64,000 bases of DNA from Eublepharis macularius (GCF_028583425.1 NC_072796.1:126143464-126207463); one strand, 5' to 3'; counted from the stretch's first letter, positions 33,061 to 45,940 are shown. The notes: generated from the sequence alone by a model not told the origin. Program-made: numbers and translations.

Positions 33061-33188
33061 CTCACGTTCTCTCCGACCTTAAATCATAGCGGATCAGAAT
33101 TAAATTCGTTATGCTGACACCACACTGCATTCTTCGTTGGCTCATTTCTGTGCAAGCAAACAATAAAAAGACTTGAAATGAAACTTAC

Positions 33189-33346
33189 AATCACAGGCCT
33201 CAGCATAGAAATGAATGCACAGAACCTGCCACGTTCTTCAATCAGGGCTTTCCTAACAGCCTGTTTCTCCGTTTCTTCAAGAAGCAGGTACTTGTCATTC
33301 ACATCTTGTAATGCGCTGTCCAGTTGAGGCTGGATATCTCCTCGCC
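33189..33346 (-). CDS. MTSS1: MTSS1 coding exon (I-BAR helix, RGDIQPQLDSALQDV)
   Basis: Two bases complete a glycine, then 52 residues follow: RGDIQPQLDSALQDVNDKYL, LLEETEKQAVRKALIEERGR and FCAFISMLRPVI. Bounded by GAACAG and GTAAGT. This is a long helix of the I-BAR dimer that contributes to the convex membrane-binding surface. Sequence is almost identical to mammals (FCAF for FCTF). Confidence 0.98.
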
Positions 33347-34317
33347 CTGTTCACAGAGGAGAAAGACAAAAGGAGATTCGTGGGTCCAAGCCACTCCATG
33401 AAGCCCATAAAGATTTGCACCACATTTTGCCCACATCCACACTTGCACGTGGGGTAATCCTCAACAGTGCTGCAAACACATCTGTATGACTGACCATTAC
33501 ACATCTGGGTTCAAACAGTCTGATTCCCACCCACAAAAATCAACCCCACTTCAAGCAAATACCAGTTCGTTTTCGCTGCCAATCTAAATCAAGAGTTCCA
33601 ATGCAAACTCCATGCCATGCCCTTCATAACAAACACATTAATCAGCAAAGAATATGAGACAGGAGGGGAAGAGGTACAATAGCTGCCTGTCATGTAGCAA
33701 ACAAAGATAATTTTTTCATCAAGTAAGCAAGACGAAGATCGGAAAAGCTCGAACTAGATTACATTCCTCCAGAACATAGTATGAAATTCACTGTAGCTTT
33801 CTAGAGTATTGATCATGAAGTGTTCCATGAAAATTGGCTTTCCATCCTGCACTTGCAACTTTCAGGCATAAGAGGGAATGGATGTTGTTCTAGGTACTAT
33901 TTGATTCATGCTGGGCAATTCAACCGCACATCTGACTGATCTGAAGTTTCGGCAACATTCAGATGTTCTGTGGCAGAAACTGATGCATAGAAGACCTTAA
34001 GGCATATTAAAAAGTATGCATGGTTCTATCGCCTGCCAAACTAATTTCAGCAACATGTTGAATTAATTCCCAGGCAAAATAATCAGTCTTTAAGACGGAG
34101 ATTAATACTGAGGAGAAGTTACTTTAAAGGGAGCTTTCGCTAATACAAGCTAGCACAAAAGAGCAGTTGGTTAAAGCATGATGCTACTCTAAGAGAACCA
34201 CACAGTAATTATCCTCCCCCCAACACACACACAAACAAAGCTTGTCCTTTAAGCAGACATGAAGGTTGATAAAATTGTGTACTATTGCCTAAATGCAGTT
34301 GAAGGAGGGCTGTATTT

Positions 34318-34666
34318 TAGGGAGGTGACCGTCTATTTCACCACAATGTTGCCTTACATCCTATCTGTTGCTTAAGTATGTGCTCTTATGTACTACCTGT
34401 TGCTTTAAGTATGACCTTACTGGGTAGTTCTATGTTGTCTAATGTTAGTTGTAGAATTGCTTATGCTCTATTTCAGCATTTCCTCAACTCTGTATTGGAT
34501 TGCTGCCAAGGTTATATCTTTGTAAGCTTGCATTTATTTAACCTTATAGCATTGTTTATTGAAATGTCCGTGATATTGACTGTACTAATTTCACACTATG
34601 TAATCCAGTTTGAGCCTCAGTGAGAAAGGTGGACTATAAATGACATAAAAAAATAATAAATAACCA
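34318..34666 (+). mobile_element. CR1/L2-like LINE 3' end fragment
   Basis: The end reads CACTATGTAATCCAGTTTGA, then CTCAGTGAGAAAGGTGGACT and ATAAATGACAT followed by AATAATAAATAA. Same family as 2390-2580 and 61498-61580. Confidence 0.6.
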
Positions 34667-36555
34667 GTAAATTTCACACAAGCCTATGCACTTCTTCTAT
34701 CATGTAGAATCATATATACCTCAACAGTAATGCTGCACAGGAAGCCAAGGTAATAAGCAGGGCATGTGAAGTTGCAGCGCACTGAAAAAGTCTTCACATG
34801 TCCAAAGATCACAGGACAGACACACACGGCTTTTCTTTCACTCCAACAGAAAATTCGGCAGCTCCTATATTTTCATTCCCTCACCCCCGACGGCACTCTT
34901 CTCAACACACACAGAGTAACTATTCCTGTTCAATTTAATCAACAGTCCTGCTGTATTGGAGGAAAAGCTGGAGCAAAGGTAACATATAAGGATACAGAAG
35001 AGGGCAGTTCACATCATCTTCCTCTCAAAATCTTCAACCGTTACCACAGCTGCCAGGAAGAATCACTCTTCCTGTTGGCCTGAAGGAAGAAAAGCTTGCC
35101 GCCTAGGAAAGAAAACACCTGGAGCTACAGGGCCCTTGTTGCTAGGCAGCACACGGGGGGGGGGGGGAGAGAACACGGACGGTTACAGGATATATTCCAC
35201 TGTGGTCATTCCCACACGGTCATCCAAGATATTCTGCTTCCCCAAGCAGGGCAGTGATGGAGCAGGTTGGACCCCTGGGGCCCACCTTGGGGCAAAGCAG
35301 GAATAAATTATTCCTGTCGCCTCTTCCTGTATTCATGTCCTTAACGAAAAGTGGAACCCCAAGTGGCTGCTTGGTTCACTTCAGCGGTAAACCAACCCAA
35401 GGAACCAAGAGGACTCGGGAGATGACATTTCATATCACTACCACCAACAACCCATGTCTTTATTTTCCTCTCAGTGTTTTCTTGCCACGAGCTACCTGGG
35501 AGGCCTGTTGTCACGCAAAAAGAAGGTATACAAATCCTTAAATTGTCACAACAACCCAATAAGTAAATAAATAAGGATCCCATTGACAGGGGGGTCAGTA
35601 GCAGTGGGCTGGGGCCCACCCGGGAACTGCTAGCACTGATCTTGGTTCTGTCAGTACAAATGGTGAGGGGTTGTTTCTGAACCTTGCTAAGTGCTACCCA
35701 GAATCCTTTATGATAGCATGAGGGCTATTTAAGATAGTTGGTTTGTAGTAGCCATGTTGGTTTGTAGTAGAAGAACAAGATCTGGGTCCAGTAGCACCTT
35801 AAAGATCAACTAGATTTCCAAGGGACTTTGGTCCTTAAGGGGCTATTTAAGATTCATGCCTCATGCTGCAATTCCCACTGACAGCATCTTGACTCCACAT
35901 CCTGAACGACAGTTATGGAGCTGCCCCAGGCAAGCAGCCTATTCCCTCCGCCAAGATGGAACCCGTCCTATTCAGGGCAGTATGCCAAGATTATACCACT
36001 TGGAGTCATTTCATCTCCTATCCACTGAATGTGACTTCCAGCTACTTACAGGATGAAGCTAGGAGGCTCAGATTTCAAGAACTGCTAGGAATCGTCTGGC
36101 TACTCAAGTGCAACTGTGCATGGCAGAATTTTTTACTCGAGAACAGTACATTTCAATTAAATCCTTAAACCTGCTGCTAAGGGAGAGACGTGCCATACGA
36201 GCGCAACTAGGAGCGCACTGATGCAGAAGCTCACACGTCCAATTCAGTTGCTGCTATTTAGAATGCATGCCAAGAAAACCATCAACTTCCAGGGCTTCTG
36301 ACATACCTTACCAGAGTCAACATAGACCTGACTCAGCAACATATCCTGCTAGCTCCTGTCCGATCTTCTACTTCCACTGCCATGTAGAGCTAGGATGGGG
36401 TCCCCAAAATATATAAAAATGTGGCCACCTGTCAAAGTCATTTTGAATGAGTGCACACACAACTTATGTCCAGACTATGGAATTCAGTTCCCTGGAGAAA
36501 ATGGCTGCTTTGGAGGGTGCACTGTATGACAGTATACCCCACTAAGGTCCCTAAG

Positions 36556-36772
36556 TGCCCTGACCTGGATAGCCCAGGTGAGCCTGATCTCATCAGATCT
36601 CAGAGGCTAAGTAGAGTTGGCCTTGGTTAGTAATTGGATGGAAGACCTCCAACAAAGCCCAAGGCTGCAGAGGCAGGCAATGGCAAACCACCTCTGTTAG
36701 TCTCTTGACATAAAAACCCCGCCAGGGGTCGCCATAAGTCAGCTATGACTTGAGGGCACTCTCCACCACCAC
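36556..36772 (+). mobile_element. 5S-rRNA-derived SINE
   Basis: The head reads AGCCTGATCTCATCAGATCT, then CAGAGGCTAAGTAGAGTTGG and TAGTAATTGGATGGAAGACC, which is recognisable 5S rRNA sequence including its internal promoter region. The body has GGCAATGGCAAACCACCTCT and GTCGCCATAAGTCAGC. It is a SINE3-like element, not a working 5S gene. Confidence 0.8.
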
Positions 36773-39106
36773 TAAGGTTTGTAAACACAGCGTGATTCTT
36801 TAACCTTCCCTCTACTCACATGTGGTACTAAATATGAATCAAGTTCCTGCAGCCTAATAAATGAACTTTTAAAAATGCTGGAAGTGCCAGACACAGAACT
36901 TATGGCATATTCTCTGGTGTGGCCCTTACAAGTAGAGGTTTCCTCATTCCACTCTCTTTCTCCCTGTAATCTGCCTAGAAGCAGTACTACAGGGCCTGTT
37001 GTTCCCTATTGCCATGGACAACTGTTGGGCTAGCAAGAATTGCAGGAATGGTATGTAGTTTCTGTATTACCAAAGCATGCATATATTGAACTTTACTTTT
37101 TTTAGCTTTTGAAGTGATTGTTATCTGGGGGAGAGAAACTTTGCAAAACTTTGCAAAACTTTTCTGCAAACGTGTAAGCTTTTGTTTTAGCCATTGACCA
37201 GCTGTACAAGATGCTCCTATATACCTGAACAGCTCATCCACATACCGGACAGCTGGTAAATATTGCACAGAGACAACATCCCCTTGGGAAAAACCCAAGA
37301 CTCATAATCCTTCCCCCCATTCCCTTCCATGCATGACTCAACTATTGAATTCAAACACTTTGTCTATATAAAATTGCGCAGTAAGACAAAGCTGTGATGA
37401 AAACAAGGGAGACACTGCAGTCTATTTTAAATCTTTTAAATTTCTGGCGTTGATCCCTTCAAGAGATTTATCTGAAATTCAAGGGCAGACAGGAGTACCC
37501 AAGAATAAAAGGAAAATTGAGGTTAGGAAGTTCTGAACTATAAACACCAGACTTTTTTTGGACCCCTCTACTGGTCTAGCTTTCAACACAGCCATAAAAC
37601 CGGGCTCGAGGCCTCATACAAAAAACTTCACGTAAAAGGCCCACCAGATCTTATGAGATATTTTTGTGGTCATGGATATCAACAACATCAGGTGCTGATG
37701 ACCCAACCAGGAAACCTGATGGGTATACACAGAACTGCTCTTGAACAACTCGAGCAAACAGAAAGTCCTAGAGGGTGATAGCCAATGACTGGTCTTTTCT
37801 TTGTGCAATTCCACAGGGCTCCATCATGCTGGTACTGCTTCTGCCAGATGAGGCACAGAAAAGATTTTGTACATCATTCTACATTTAAAAAATGGTCTTC
37901 ATCTTTCTGGACTTCAATGTATTGTTGCTAGGGCCAACTCTGAACTCTAACAACAAAAATAATGTGGCAGAAAGCCAGAATTAGTTATATCTACAGGATA
38001 TCACAAAGAGCACCAATGCTTTTACATTCAAGTTCTTTATCAATGTAACTATTTAACTTGGATTTCCTTGCTGCTAATTGTGGGTTGGATCTCTCCGATC
38101 TGTTCTGCAAAAGTGATGTTTTTCTCTGGCACAAGGAGACTTTCTTCGACACAAGGGACTCAAGCTCTTATATCGGGGGGCTGCTCTTTACACCTGAGGA
38201 AAGCGTTACTGCTAATGCAACAATTCCATATGACTCAATTCATTTTGCAAATTACAACCTAAGGCACTGGATTTTAACTTTCTAAACAGGATAGACAATC
38301 AATTCCCACTCCCAATAGCCTTACTTATCTTTAATCTGGGACACCCCCACAGAATGAGTAATGTATGAAAGAATATTTCTACCAAGTTTGAGATATACAG
38401 AAGCTATACATTCGTGATTAGTCAAGTCATAGCATTGCATGCAATTTTTTTTTTAAGGGAGAGAGGGAATTTTCAGGATCAAGGGTTTACAAACATTAAA
38501 AGGTTTCAAGCTCTAGACTTTAAAAGATACTAATTGTCAAATGCTTTGGCAACCATTCTGTCGAGCAACTGTACAAGTGGCTTTTCAAAAATGCAGAATT
38601 TTGTTGTGGCACAACGGGAGATCATTTGGATATCTGGCTCAGCCTTTCAGCATATGAACGAAAGTCTAAGTTCTTCAAAACTCCTTTTCTTATGAGAACT
38701 GGGTTGTAGTATATTCCAGTTCCTTTCTAGGCTAATAAAATGTGCAGATATTTTTCACTGAAAATACAAGGGCTGGGGTGAGATTAACTTGGATGTCTGA
38801 GCACTCTAAGGCAGGGGAGGGGGAGGGTAGGTTTGGGGTTTTCAAATTTTATTCCAATATGCCAAGGGGCCTATCCTATTTTTTCAGCCCGGTGGAATAC
38901 TATTGCTTTCATGTTGTATGACATGAAATAAGGACAGGGATTCGTTCAGCCATCCTTGGATTTCAAGGCTGACATATTTTTGTTTCGTTTTGCTGAACTC
39001 AAAATTAAAGTCTAGGCAGCTAGTAGAGAGACTAGACAACCATCAGGAGGCCATAGCAAGGATTACACGAACCAGCCACCGGGGATACAGCGCAGCTTAG
39101 ACTTAC

Positions 39107-39118
39107 CCAGTGTCTCAG
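39107..39118 (-). CDS. MTSS1: Candidate 12-nt MTSS1 microexon in the I-BAR domain
   Basis: The - strand reads CACCTTCTTCACAG, then CTGAGACACTGG, then GTAAGT. The 12 bases fit exactly between the exons at 45941-46015 (which ends with one base of a codon) and 33189-33346 (which starts with two), giving KK-AETL-GRGD. From memory, mammalian MTSS1 has a four-residue segment (VDAQ) at this same junction. A TGC lies 13-15 bases upstream of the acceptor AG, as in SRRM4-type neural microexons. No transcript evidence is available. Confidence 0.5.
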
Positions 39119-39951
39119 CTGTGAAGAAGGTGAGCATGATGAGAAATAGCAGGATACAAAAATTGGTACAGAAAAGGAAGACAAAAGTCAAAAACCAGGG
39201 TTCTAGCACTTTAAGTGTTTACATATAATTATCAGCTCAAAAAGAAGCAAAACAGTTCAAGTTGCAGTCTTCTCAACTCTGTACGTTTCAAAACTACTAA
39301 AGGTAGAAAGAGGCGTTACCAGTTCCAACAAAATCTGCTGTAAGCTTTCAGGGCTTTGTTGCAAGTCGCTAATATTGTACTACTATTCAACAGCTAATAT
39401 TATATTGATATTGTAACCCACCTGGACTACTTCGGGGGAAAGGCAGTAAGTAACATGTCCTTCAAGGGTTAACAGGACAACTTCATGAATTTGACAAGAA
39501 ACCAAACTAAGGTGTTGACATTCTAACAAAAACCTAATACAGGTGCAATGAAAGTTTTATTTCACAACGGACTGAGAGAGCATTCAAAGAGGGATGATCA
39601 GAACTCCAAAAGAGAGAGAGAGGGAGAGAATTAATCTTTTCAGGGTCCAAAGAGCAAAATATTGAAGCAAGGTACTATTTCTATATTACTATTTGCTATT
39701 CAAAATGCTTCACCACAACTTACATTCCAATAAAGAATCCCTGTATGATTTTCTCTATCTTGCTGATGGAGTCAGTGTTCATAAATAGAAGCTCACCCTG
39801 GTTTATTCATCTGGAAACAGAAGGATGCTCACAAATTGAAAGCTTGCTCACGATTCTTCCCCAGGCAGCATCTCAGAGACAAAACACTGCCCAAGATTTC
39901 ATGATAATAAGAAAGTGGGTCAGTGAGAGAAACGACGTTCTCATTCAGAAA

Positions 39952-40631
39952 TAGAGATGGGCATGACAAAAAAAAATTAACGATCCAGCTGATCGTGGAT
40001 TGGCGCCAGCGACTATCCCGAATTAACGATCCACACCGATCATCTCCTGTTCCCGAGCTGTGGATCGTGGAGGCCAAAGCAGGCCGCGCTGCTATTCCCA
40101 GCTATGTGGGAAGGTGGGTGGTGGCAGCGGGTGGCGGCCCTCGCGGGTGCGGGGAGGCAGCAACAAGCCGCCTCCCCTCAGGTCCTATTCATTAACACAG
40201 GAGATCTGTGTTTGGCCGTAAGAGCTGCCTATCAGGGTTTGCAGGGATGAGATTGCCGTGCCCATGGCTACAGAACACCCCCTTCCCCCTCCCTCCCCTG
40301 GGTGTCTTCTCCCAACTTGTGACTGCTTTGCTGCTCCGTGGTTGGAAGGAAGCCCTGCTGATCAAGGAAAGCTGGGCTTCCATTTGGGTTTCCAGGGCGA
40401 CAGAAGGAGGGCAAACAGAGCTCAGGCTTTCACCTGGCTCCGTTGCCAGGGGAATAGATTGCTGGCGCCTGAGTGTCTGGATCCCCGATCCGAGCCCGAA
40501 CGCAACGATCCGGGCCTCTCCCGATCGCTGGATCGTTGGCCGTGGACGATCACGATCCGCTGGGTCACGATCACGCGACAGCCATTATCGTGGGTTTTTT
40601 CTGATTGTAATGCAGATCGTGCCCATCTCTA
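39952..40631. mobile_element. hAT-like element, TAGAGATGGGCA family (680 bp)
   Basis: Ends TAGAGATGGGCATGA and TCGTGCCCATCTCTA form an inverted pair with the exact 8-bp duplication TTCAGAAA (39944-39951 and 40632-40639). The inside contains many GATC-rich repeats (ACGATCC, GATCGTGG). No transposase is seen. Confidence 0.8.
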
Positions 40632-42179
40632 TTCAGAAATACCACTGAACTAAAAAGTACAGATCCACGTTTGGCAATGTGCTTCTCTTGACAGACAAAT
40701 TATCAAGGAAGGTAGGAATAGCAGACATTTAAGGGCTACACAGAACGGCAATCAATCCAGTTTTGTGGAAATTTTGGAAAAGAAGGAAAGAAAGAGGAAC
40801 TTTGTATCTGCACAGTTAGCAACCTGAAACTTGCACAAATATTTTCAGCCTTCCATATCCCATCAATGCCTTGTTTTTCTTTCAATGTAATTTTAAACGT
40901 ATGGTTGCAAAACTGGAAACTGAGCTTTCGGAATCTCTAAGAGGCCTATTTAAGTAAAGACTGGCTCAATAAACCTAACAAATCCTAAATCCTGAGACTG
41001 TATCACACCATCAGGCTTAAATGCCATTTTAGCATCCAAACCCCCATTTTCCAGCACTACTAAGACAAACTTCTACAATTTTTGCCTTGTACCTTCTCCC
41101 TTAACAAGATAGGAATTTACAGTGTTGCTCACTCCCTTATCACATAACAAAATATTTAGGTTTCTGTTATCAGAACTATTAATGATCATTATGTCATTCC
41201 CATAAACATGTCCAGAAAACATGAAGGACAAATATTCACATCAAGGAATTTACCACCCAGTTAGGTAGGCAGGCAAGTAGAAATGTCAGACACAGGAGAT
41301 TGCAAGAAAACAAACAGGTAGACAGGAAAAGAAAACAATCTACCGTGGATTACAGACAGAACCACATACCAAGAAAAACCAAGGGCCACAGCTCCCTTCT
41401 CTTGCCTGCCACTCCCAGCTCCTCAAACCATTTTGACTCAACATATATGGAGCAATTTATTTTACGTTGCATCAATATCTAACATTGCTTGGGGGGAGGG
41501 GGTGATTTTCTTTGATTCCCCTTCTTACTGCAGACCTCAGATTCTTCCTCTAGGATCGCCAGAGGGAATTATTTGCCACTGTCAGCAGAAGAGGGGTATC
41601 AAGGAAGTCCAATTCCACTGATGGAAAACCCTTTCATCAGCAGAGATTTATTGGGGGATCCTAGTCCAGAGAATGAACGTGGGGCCCTCTACATGCAAAG
41701 CCCCTCCCAGAAATCTGTCTACATTATATTTTAAAAAAGCTCCAGTGTCACCTGGCAATGCATCATTGTAAACTGTGTGACTATGCAAACCTGTTTGGGC
41801 TTCCGCTCAAATCCTGCTGCCACTGCTGTCTCCCCCACAGCTGAAAGATAAAGCCTCCTTACTTCTATCTCCTGCAATTCTGCCTTCCCTGCTTAGTCCA
41901 AAAGGATAACATTTCCACATGTTTCTCTGGGTCAGCAGCTGCAGCAGTCAAACAGTAGAATTTGAGAGCTACTCACCTGGTTCTAGTACACGATTACTCT
42001 ACCTCTTTTTCCAATTCTGCTACTCTATCTAGAATCTCATCAATTAGAACATCAACCTGGGGAGACTTTGCTATCTAGGCTAAGCTTTCCCACCTCGTCA
42101 GCTGATGCCTTTAAAAAGGAACTGCAACACAGAGGTGTTGCCTTTTGCCTGAGTAGATTTTGCCAATCAGTAGTTAGTT

Positions 42180-42290
42180 ATTTAACGTATTGTTATGGAA
42201 TTTCATATTTGTATTATTATAGCATTTCATGTTTTGTTAGTCGCCTTGGGTGCTCTTTCGAACAGAAAGGCGAGAACGAACAAACAAAGC
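42180..42290 (+). mobile_element. LINE 3' tail fragment
   Basis: The stretch ends TTTTGTTAGTCGCCTTGGGT, then AGAAAGGCGAGAACGAACAA, a typical LINE 3' end. Confidence 0.5.
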
Positions 42291-43186
42291 ACGATCATTC
42301 TCCGGAACACATGGAATGATAAAGTCAACTGCAAACTCATTCATATGGGAGCGGTCCAAATACCAACAAATAAGCGAAGAGGTATGACTGCAATTTGCAA
42401 TGTATGTCTTCAGGTTTCTCCCGCTACCCAACTATATAAAAGTAAAGCTACAAAGCAGAGCTGGAAAGACCAGATAAACACCGGCCACAAACAATCAGGT
42501 TGCCCCAATAGCTTTTTTGGATACTTTTTAAAAAAAACAACTGATGCCAGCCCAAATTTGGCAAAAGACAAACTATGGATAAGGTACCTTCTGGAGAGAT
42601 GGACACGGACACGGACACAGAAATTATTGAATTATTCACAAAAATTACAAAATATTTTGATCTTGATTTTTTTACACTTTGTCCTAGATAATTTTGTTCA
42701 TTTTAGTTGGATAAAACAGTTCTGTCATAGGAATGGCAAGAACACTGGCTTGCATCCCACAAGATCTGGCCTTCCCTGCCTCCTTCTTCCTGGTCCCAAA
42801 TCCACCCCAACCAAGAAGATAATTCTCTCTCAAATTCTCACCCATTATGAGGAGGCCTAACATGAAAAGTGAAGAGAAAGCCTGTTGCCACTTATCATCC
42901 AGTTCTTTTATCATTTTACTTAAAAGCGGGTTATCTCTGGTTCTGCATTAACAAAATTATTTTACCCTTCAGTCATTTTAAAGGAAAGTGACATGCCAAC
43001 GAGGGGAAAATAACTACTACTATAAATGAGCTACCCTGGAATTTTTGGCTACCTTTTTTGATCCAAAGCTGCCCTGCCTCGACCACTATGACCCATGACA
43101 TTCAACCTGAAAGGTCAAGGGTCACACTGTTGTTACACTCCCAAATTCTCAGTCATTATGCCTATTCAGAGCGGGCTTCACAGCTA

Positions 43187-43187
43187 T

Positions 43188-43250
<63 letters not shown>

Positions 43251-43255
43251 TTTCA
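43187..43255. repeat. (TTTA)n microsatellite at a LINE tail
   Basis: About 17 units of TTTA directly abut the A-rich end of the LINE at 43256-43720 and probably grew from its tail. Confidence 0.9.
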
Positions 43256-43720
43256 GATTTGTATTCCGCCCTCCCCCACAAGCGGGCTCAGGGCAGATAA
43301 CAACATATTAAAAATACAATTAAAAATTCATGTATATTAAAAACAACACATTTAAAACAGGATGGTGGACAGCCTTCACAGGGAGGGTTAAGATTTATAC
43401 ACCCCTTTTTCCAGGCTGGCGGAGGCCCAGCCTCAGCCATATTCCTGGTGGAACAACTCTGTCTTGCAGGCCCGGCAAAAACATAGTAGGTCCTGCCGGG
43501 CCCTGATTTCAGCAGACAGAGCGTTCCACCAGGTGGGAGCTAGGACCGAAAAGGCCCGGGCTCTAGTCGAGGCTACGCGGGTTTCCTTGGGGCCAGGGGC
43601 CACCAACAGCTGTTTGTCCCCTGATCAGAGTGTCCTCTGGGGAATATATGGGGAGAGATGGTCCCGTAGATACGCTGGTCCTAGTCCACACAGGGCCTTA
43701 CAGGTCAATACATGTTACAG
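43256..43720 (-). mobile_element. L2-like LINE 3' end
   Basis: On the - strand the copy ends in GCCCTGAGCCCGCTTGTGGG and then AAATCTGAAATAAATA. The body has the + strand segments GGTGGAACAACTCTGTCTTG and CAGAGCGTTCCACCAGGTGG, common in reptile L2/CR1 3' ends. No frame is intact. Confidence 0.6.
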
Positions 43721-44557
43721 CTACAGAACAGGTTGAGATCACATCACCTTTTTGCTCCTCCATGTACAAAATGATTAGCTGGAAGTGGAATGGGGTGACC
43801 AATTTTACACCACAAATGGGACACTGGTGCCCAGCGACTGGCTACACAGGGCTTCATCTTTTTTCCCAGCCCCCTACCAAAGACTGCTGTACAAAAAATC
43901 AGCATGGTTTAGTGAGATGCCTGACCTTGTACTACTCATGCAGTAAAATACATCAGTAGCTTACATACAGAACTTTATCCATGCTTCTCCTCAACAAAAA
44001 TATGCACACATTAAAATAGCCAATAATCAGAAGTGATTTATACTGTTTGGGGACAGAACACACAAGGGTGGGGATGGCAATTACAACAATGCGCTCTGGT
44101 AGGATGGCTTGCTTCTCAACCATTGGTTCGGCACTCTGCACAACTTACATACAAAAGGTAACCATTTTTATAACATCTTGTATTAACGAACTCTATACGC
44201 AGATACTTTAATGGTGGGGAAAAAAAATTCAAGAACACGTTAAGGTGTGCATGCTCATCCAGTCCATAAATTTGAAACTAAATCTTGCTTGCAGAATTGG
44301 ACACTGTTCTGTGGAGGTGTGGATCAGGGAACTCCACCTTCTGTGTCGTGCATTGTTAAATCAGACTATTAAGTGGTTTGTGCTCAAATGATCACTTACG
44401 ACTTCACTGGGATTCATGAAATAAAAAGCAGGCTAAAGCTGTGAGCCCCAGCGACCTCATGCCAAAGACGATTTAATCCGGCAGGGTGTCATGCAGAGAA
44501 GGGATGGGAGGTGCCCCTTATTGTGACTTTGAAACACCTCCAGTTAATCCATGAGAC

Positions 44558-44816
44558 CAGGGCTTTTTTTCAGCTGGAACGCGGTGGAAGGGAGTTCCGG
44601 AACCTCTTGAAAATAGTCACATGGGCCGGTGGCCCCGCCCCCTGATCTCCAGGCAGAGGGGAGCTGAGATTGCCCTCCGCGCCACATGGCACGGAGGGCA
44701 ATCTAAACTCCCCTCTGTCTGGAGATCAGGGGGCGGGGCCACCGGCCCATGTGACCTTTTTCTCCGAGGGCAACCCACTGAGTTCCACCACCTCTTTTCC
44801 CAGAAAAAAAGCCCTG
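44558..44816. mobile_element. hAT-like MITE, CAGGGCTTTTTTTC family
   Basis: Inverted ends CAGGGCTTTTTTTC and GAAAAAAAGCCCTG with near-identical 8-bp flanks (CATGAGAC, 44550-44557; CGTGAGAC, 44817-44824). The centre is a second palindrome built on GGCCCCGCCCCCTGATCTCC and its complement. Confidence 0.8.
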
Positions 44817-45135
44817 CGTGAGACCATTTAGGAGAAGGATCCTATGATCTGCCAGTGTAAGACAATAATAGAATCAGACTTTCCCCATCTTTTCCATCTC
44901 TCAGCAGCTCTCTGTAAACACCAAAGACAATGTCAAGAACGGGAAGACCCGCATGGATAAAACGCCAAGCAACACTGTTGGCTGCAGCAAGGAGGCAGGA
45001 GAAGGTGAAATCACCTTTCTTGCCTGTTACACCAGCAGACCTCCATTGACAAGCTCCTGTGCTAAAAGAGGTAGAGAGGGAGACATTTTAGCCTAATTTC
45101 CCCCTCTTTACTGTACACGTGACACTGTATTGGTG

Positions 45136-45329
45136 ATAGATCAAGATGGGTGACCGCATTAGTCTGTCTGTAGCAGTGTAAAAGAGCAAGAGTCCAGTAG
45201 CACCTGTAAGACTAACAAAATTAGTGGTAGGGTATGAGCTTTTGTGAGCCACAGCAGATACATGAAAGCTCATACCCTACCACTAATTTTGTTCGTCTTA
45301 TAGGTGCTACCGGACTCTTGCTCTTTTAT
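45136..45329. mobile_element. Small Penelope-type palindromic insertion
   Basis: Two inverted arms (TAAAAGAGCAAGAGTCCAG to GTGGTAGGGTATGAGC and back) are flanked by the 12-bp duplication ACTGTATTGGTG (45124-45135 and 45330-45341). A long, imprecise duplication and head-to-head repeats match the behaviour of the Penelope-like copy at 5287. The - strand of the first arm holds a broken hammerhead (GTAT, CTG, a gap, CTCACAAAAGCTCATAC). Confidence 0.6.
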
Positions 45330-45940
45330 ACTGTATTGGTGTTGGTCTCCTAACCCTCTATCTTTTTAGGGTTCACATGGAGCTCCTGGAGGAAAGTAGG
45401 ACAGATCAATGCCTTGGATAATCTAGCCCTGTACCTATACAGGAGGCCTTTTTAAAAAGACCCCCAAACACACACACGGAGCTGGATACAAAGAAGCCCT
45501 TTTGCCAAGCAAGGGATCCCTTTAACAGGGGCCTTCCTTTTAGCACAACAGAGTCTTTGGATCTAACCCACTTTGTTTAACCACATAATATTGAATAGAT
45601 GGAAGAGGAGGTGTTTGAAACTTGCAGTAAATTCTGTCCCCTCCCCAACTTCAAAAACACTGTGAAACGGCACCCTTCAGTTTTGGTGTGTATATCTATA
45701 TCAACAGTAGAATTGAGAAATAATACAAGGAATATAGGAATTGGGCAAGGGGAGAAAAAGATACATATTAGTAATGATCTGGTAAGTTTAGAAGGGGTGT
45801 AAGTTCATAAAGTTTGAGAAATTTGGGGAAAATAACATATAAATATTTATGCCTATCCACAAGAACCCAGTATTAAACCAAACAACATCTGATTGTTCAA
45901 TTCAGCACATTGTTCAAGAAAAATAAAATGGGACAGTTAC

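Larger units (their letters stand above)
31220..33188 (-). other. MTSS1 intron with LTR and LINE
   Basis: The intron is largely made of a solo LTR (31400-32159) and an L2-like LINE fragment (32530-33060). About 32165-32525 is unassigned. Confidence 0.75.
33347..45940 (-). other. Large MTSS1 intron (12.6 kb) with a candidate microexon
   Basis: It contains a LINE tail (34318-34666), a Penelope-type fragment (about 35735-35825), a 5S-derived SINE (36556-36772), a candidate microexon (39107-39118), two hAT-like elements (39952-40631 and 44558-44816), LINE tails (42180-42290 and 43187-43720) and a small Penelope-type insertion (45136-45329). About 36400-36553 resembles the AGGGTTGCC hAT family. 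About 33347-34310, 37000-39100 and 40632-42170 show nothing I can assign. Confidence 0.75.

Noticed and set aside
36556..36680. Genuine 5S rRNA gene
   Set aside because: The 5S-like part is diverged and continues directly into a SINE body and LINE-like tail, so it is a retroposed SINE.
36987..37298. 103-codon frame on the - strand with a reverse-transcriptase-like look (GFSQGDVVS)
   Set aside because: The resemblance is limited to a few residues; no palm motif or element structure is nearby.
42195..42860. Open frame of 221 codons on the + strand
   Set aside because: It begins inside a LINE tail, runs through unrelated intron sequence, has no recognisable domain and no splice or codon pattern typical of genes. 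A chance frame.
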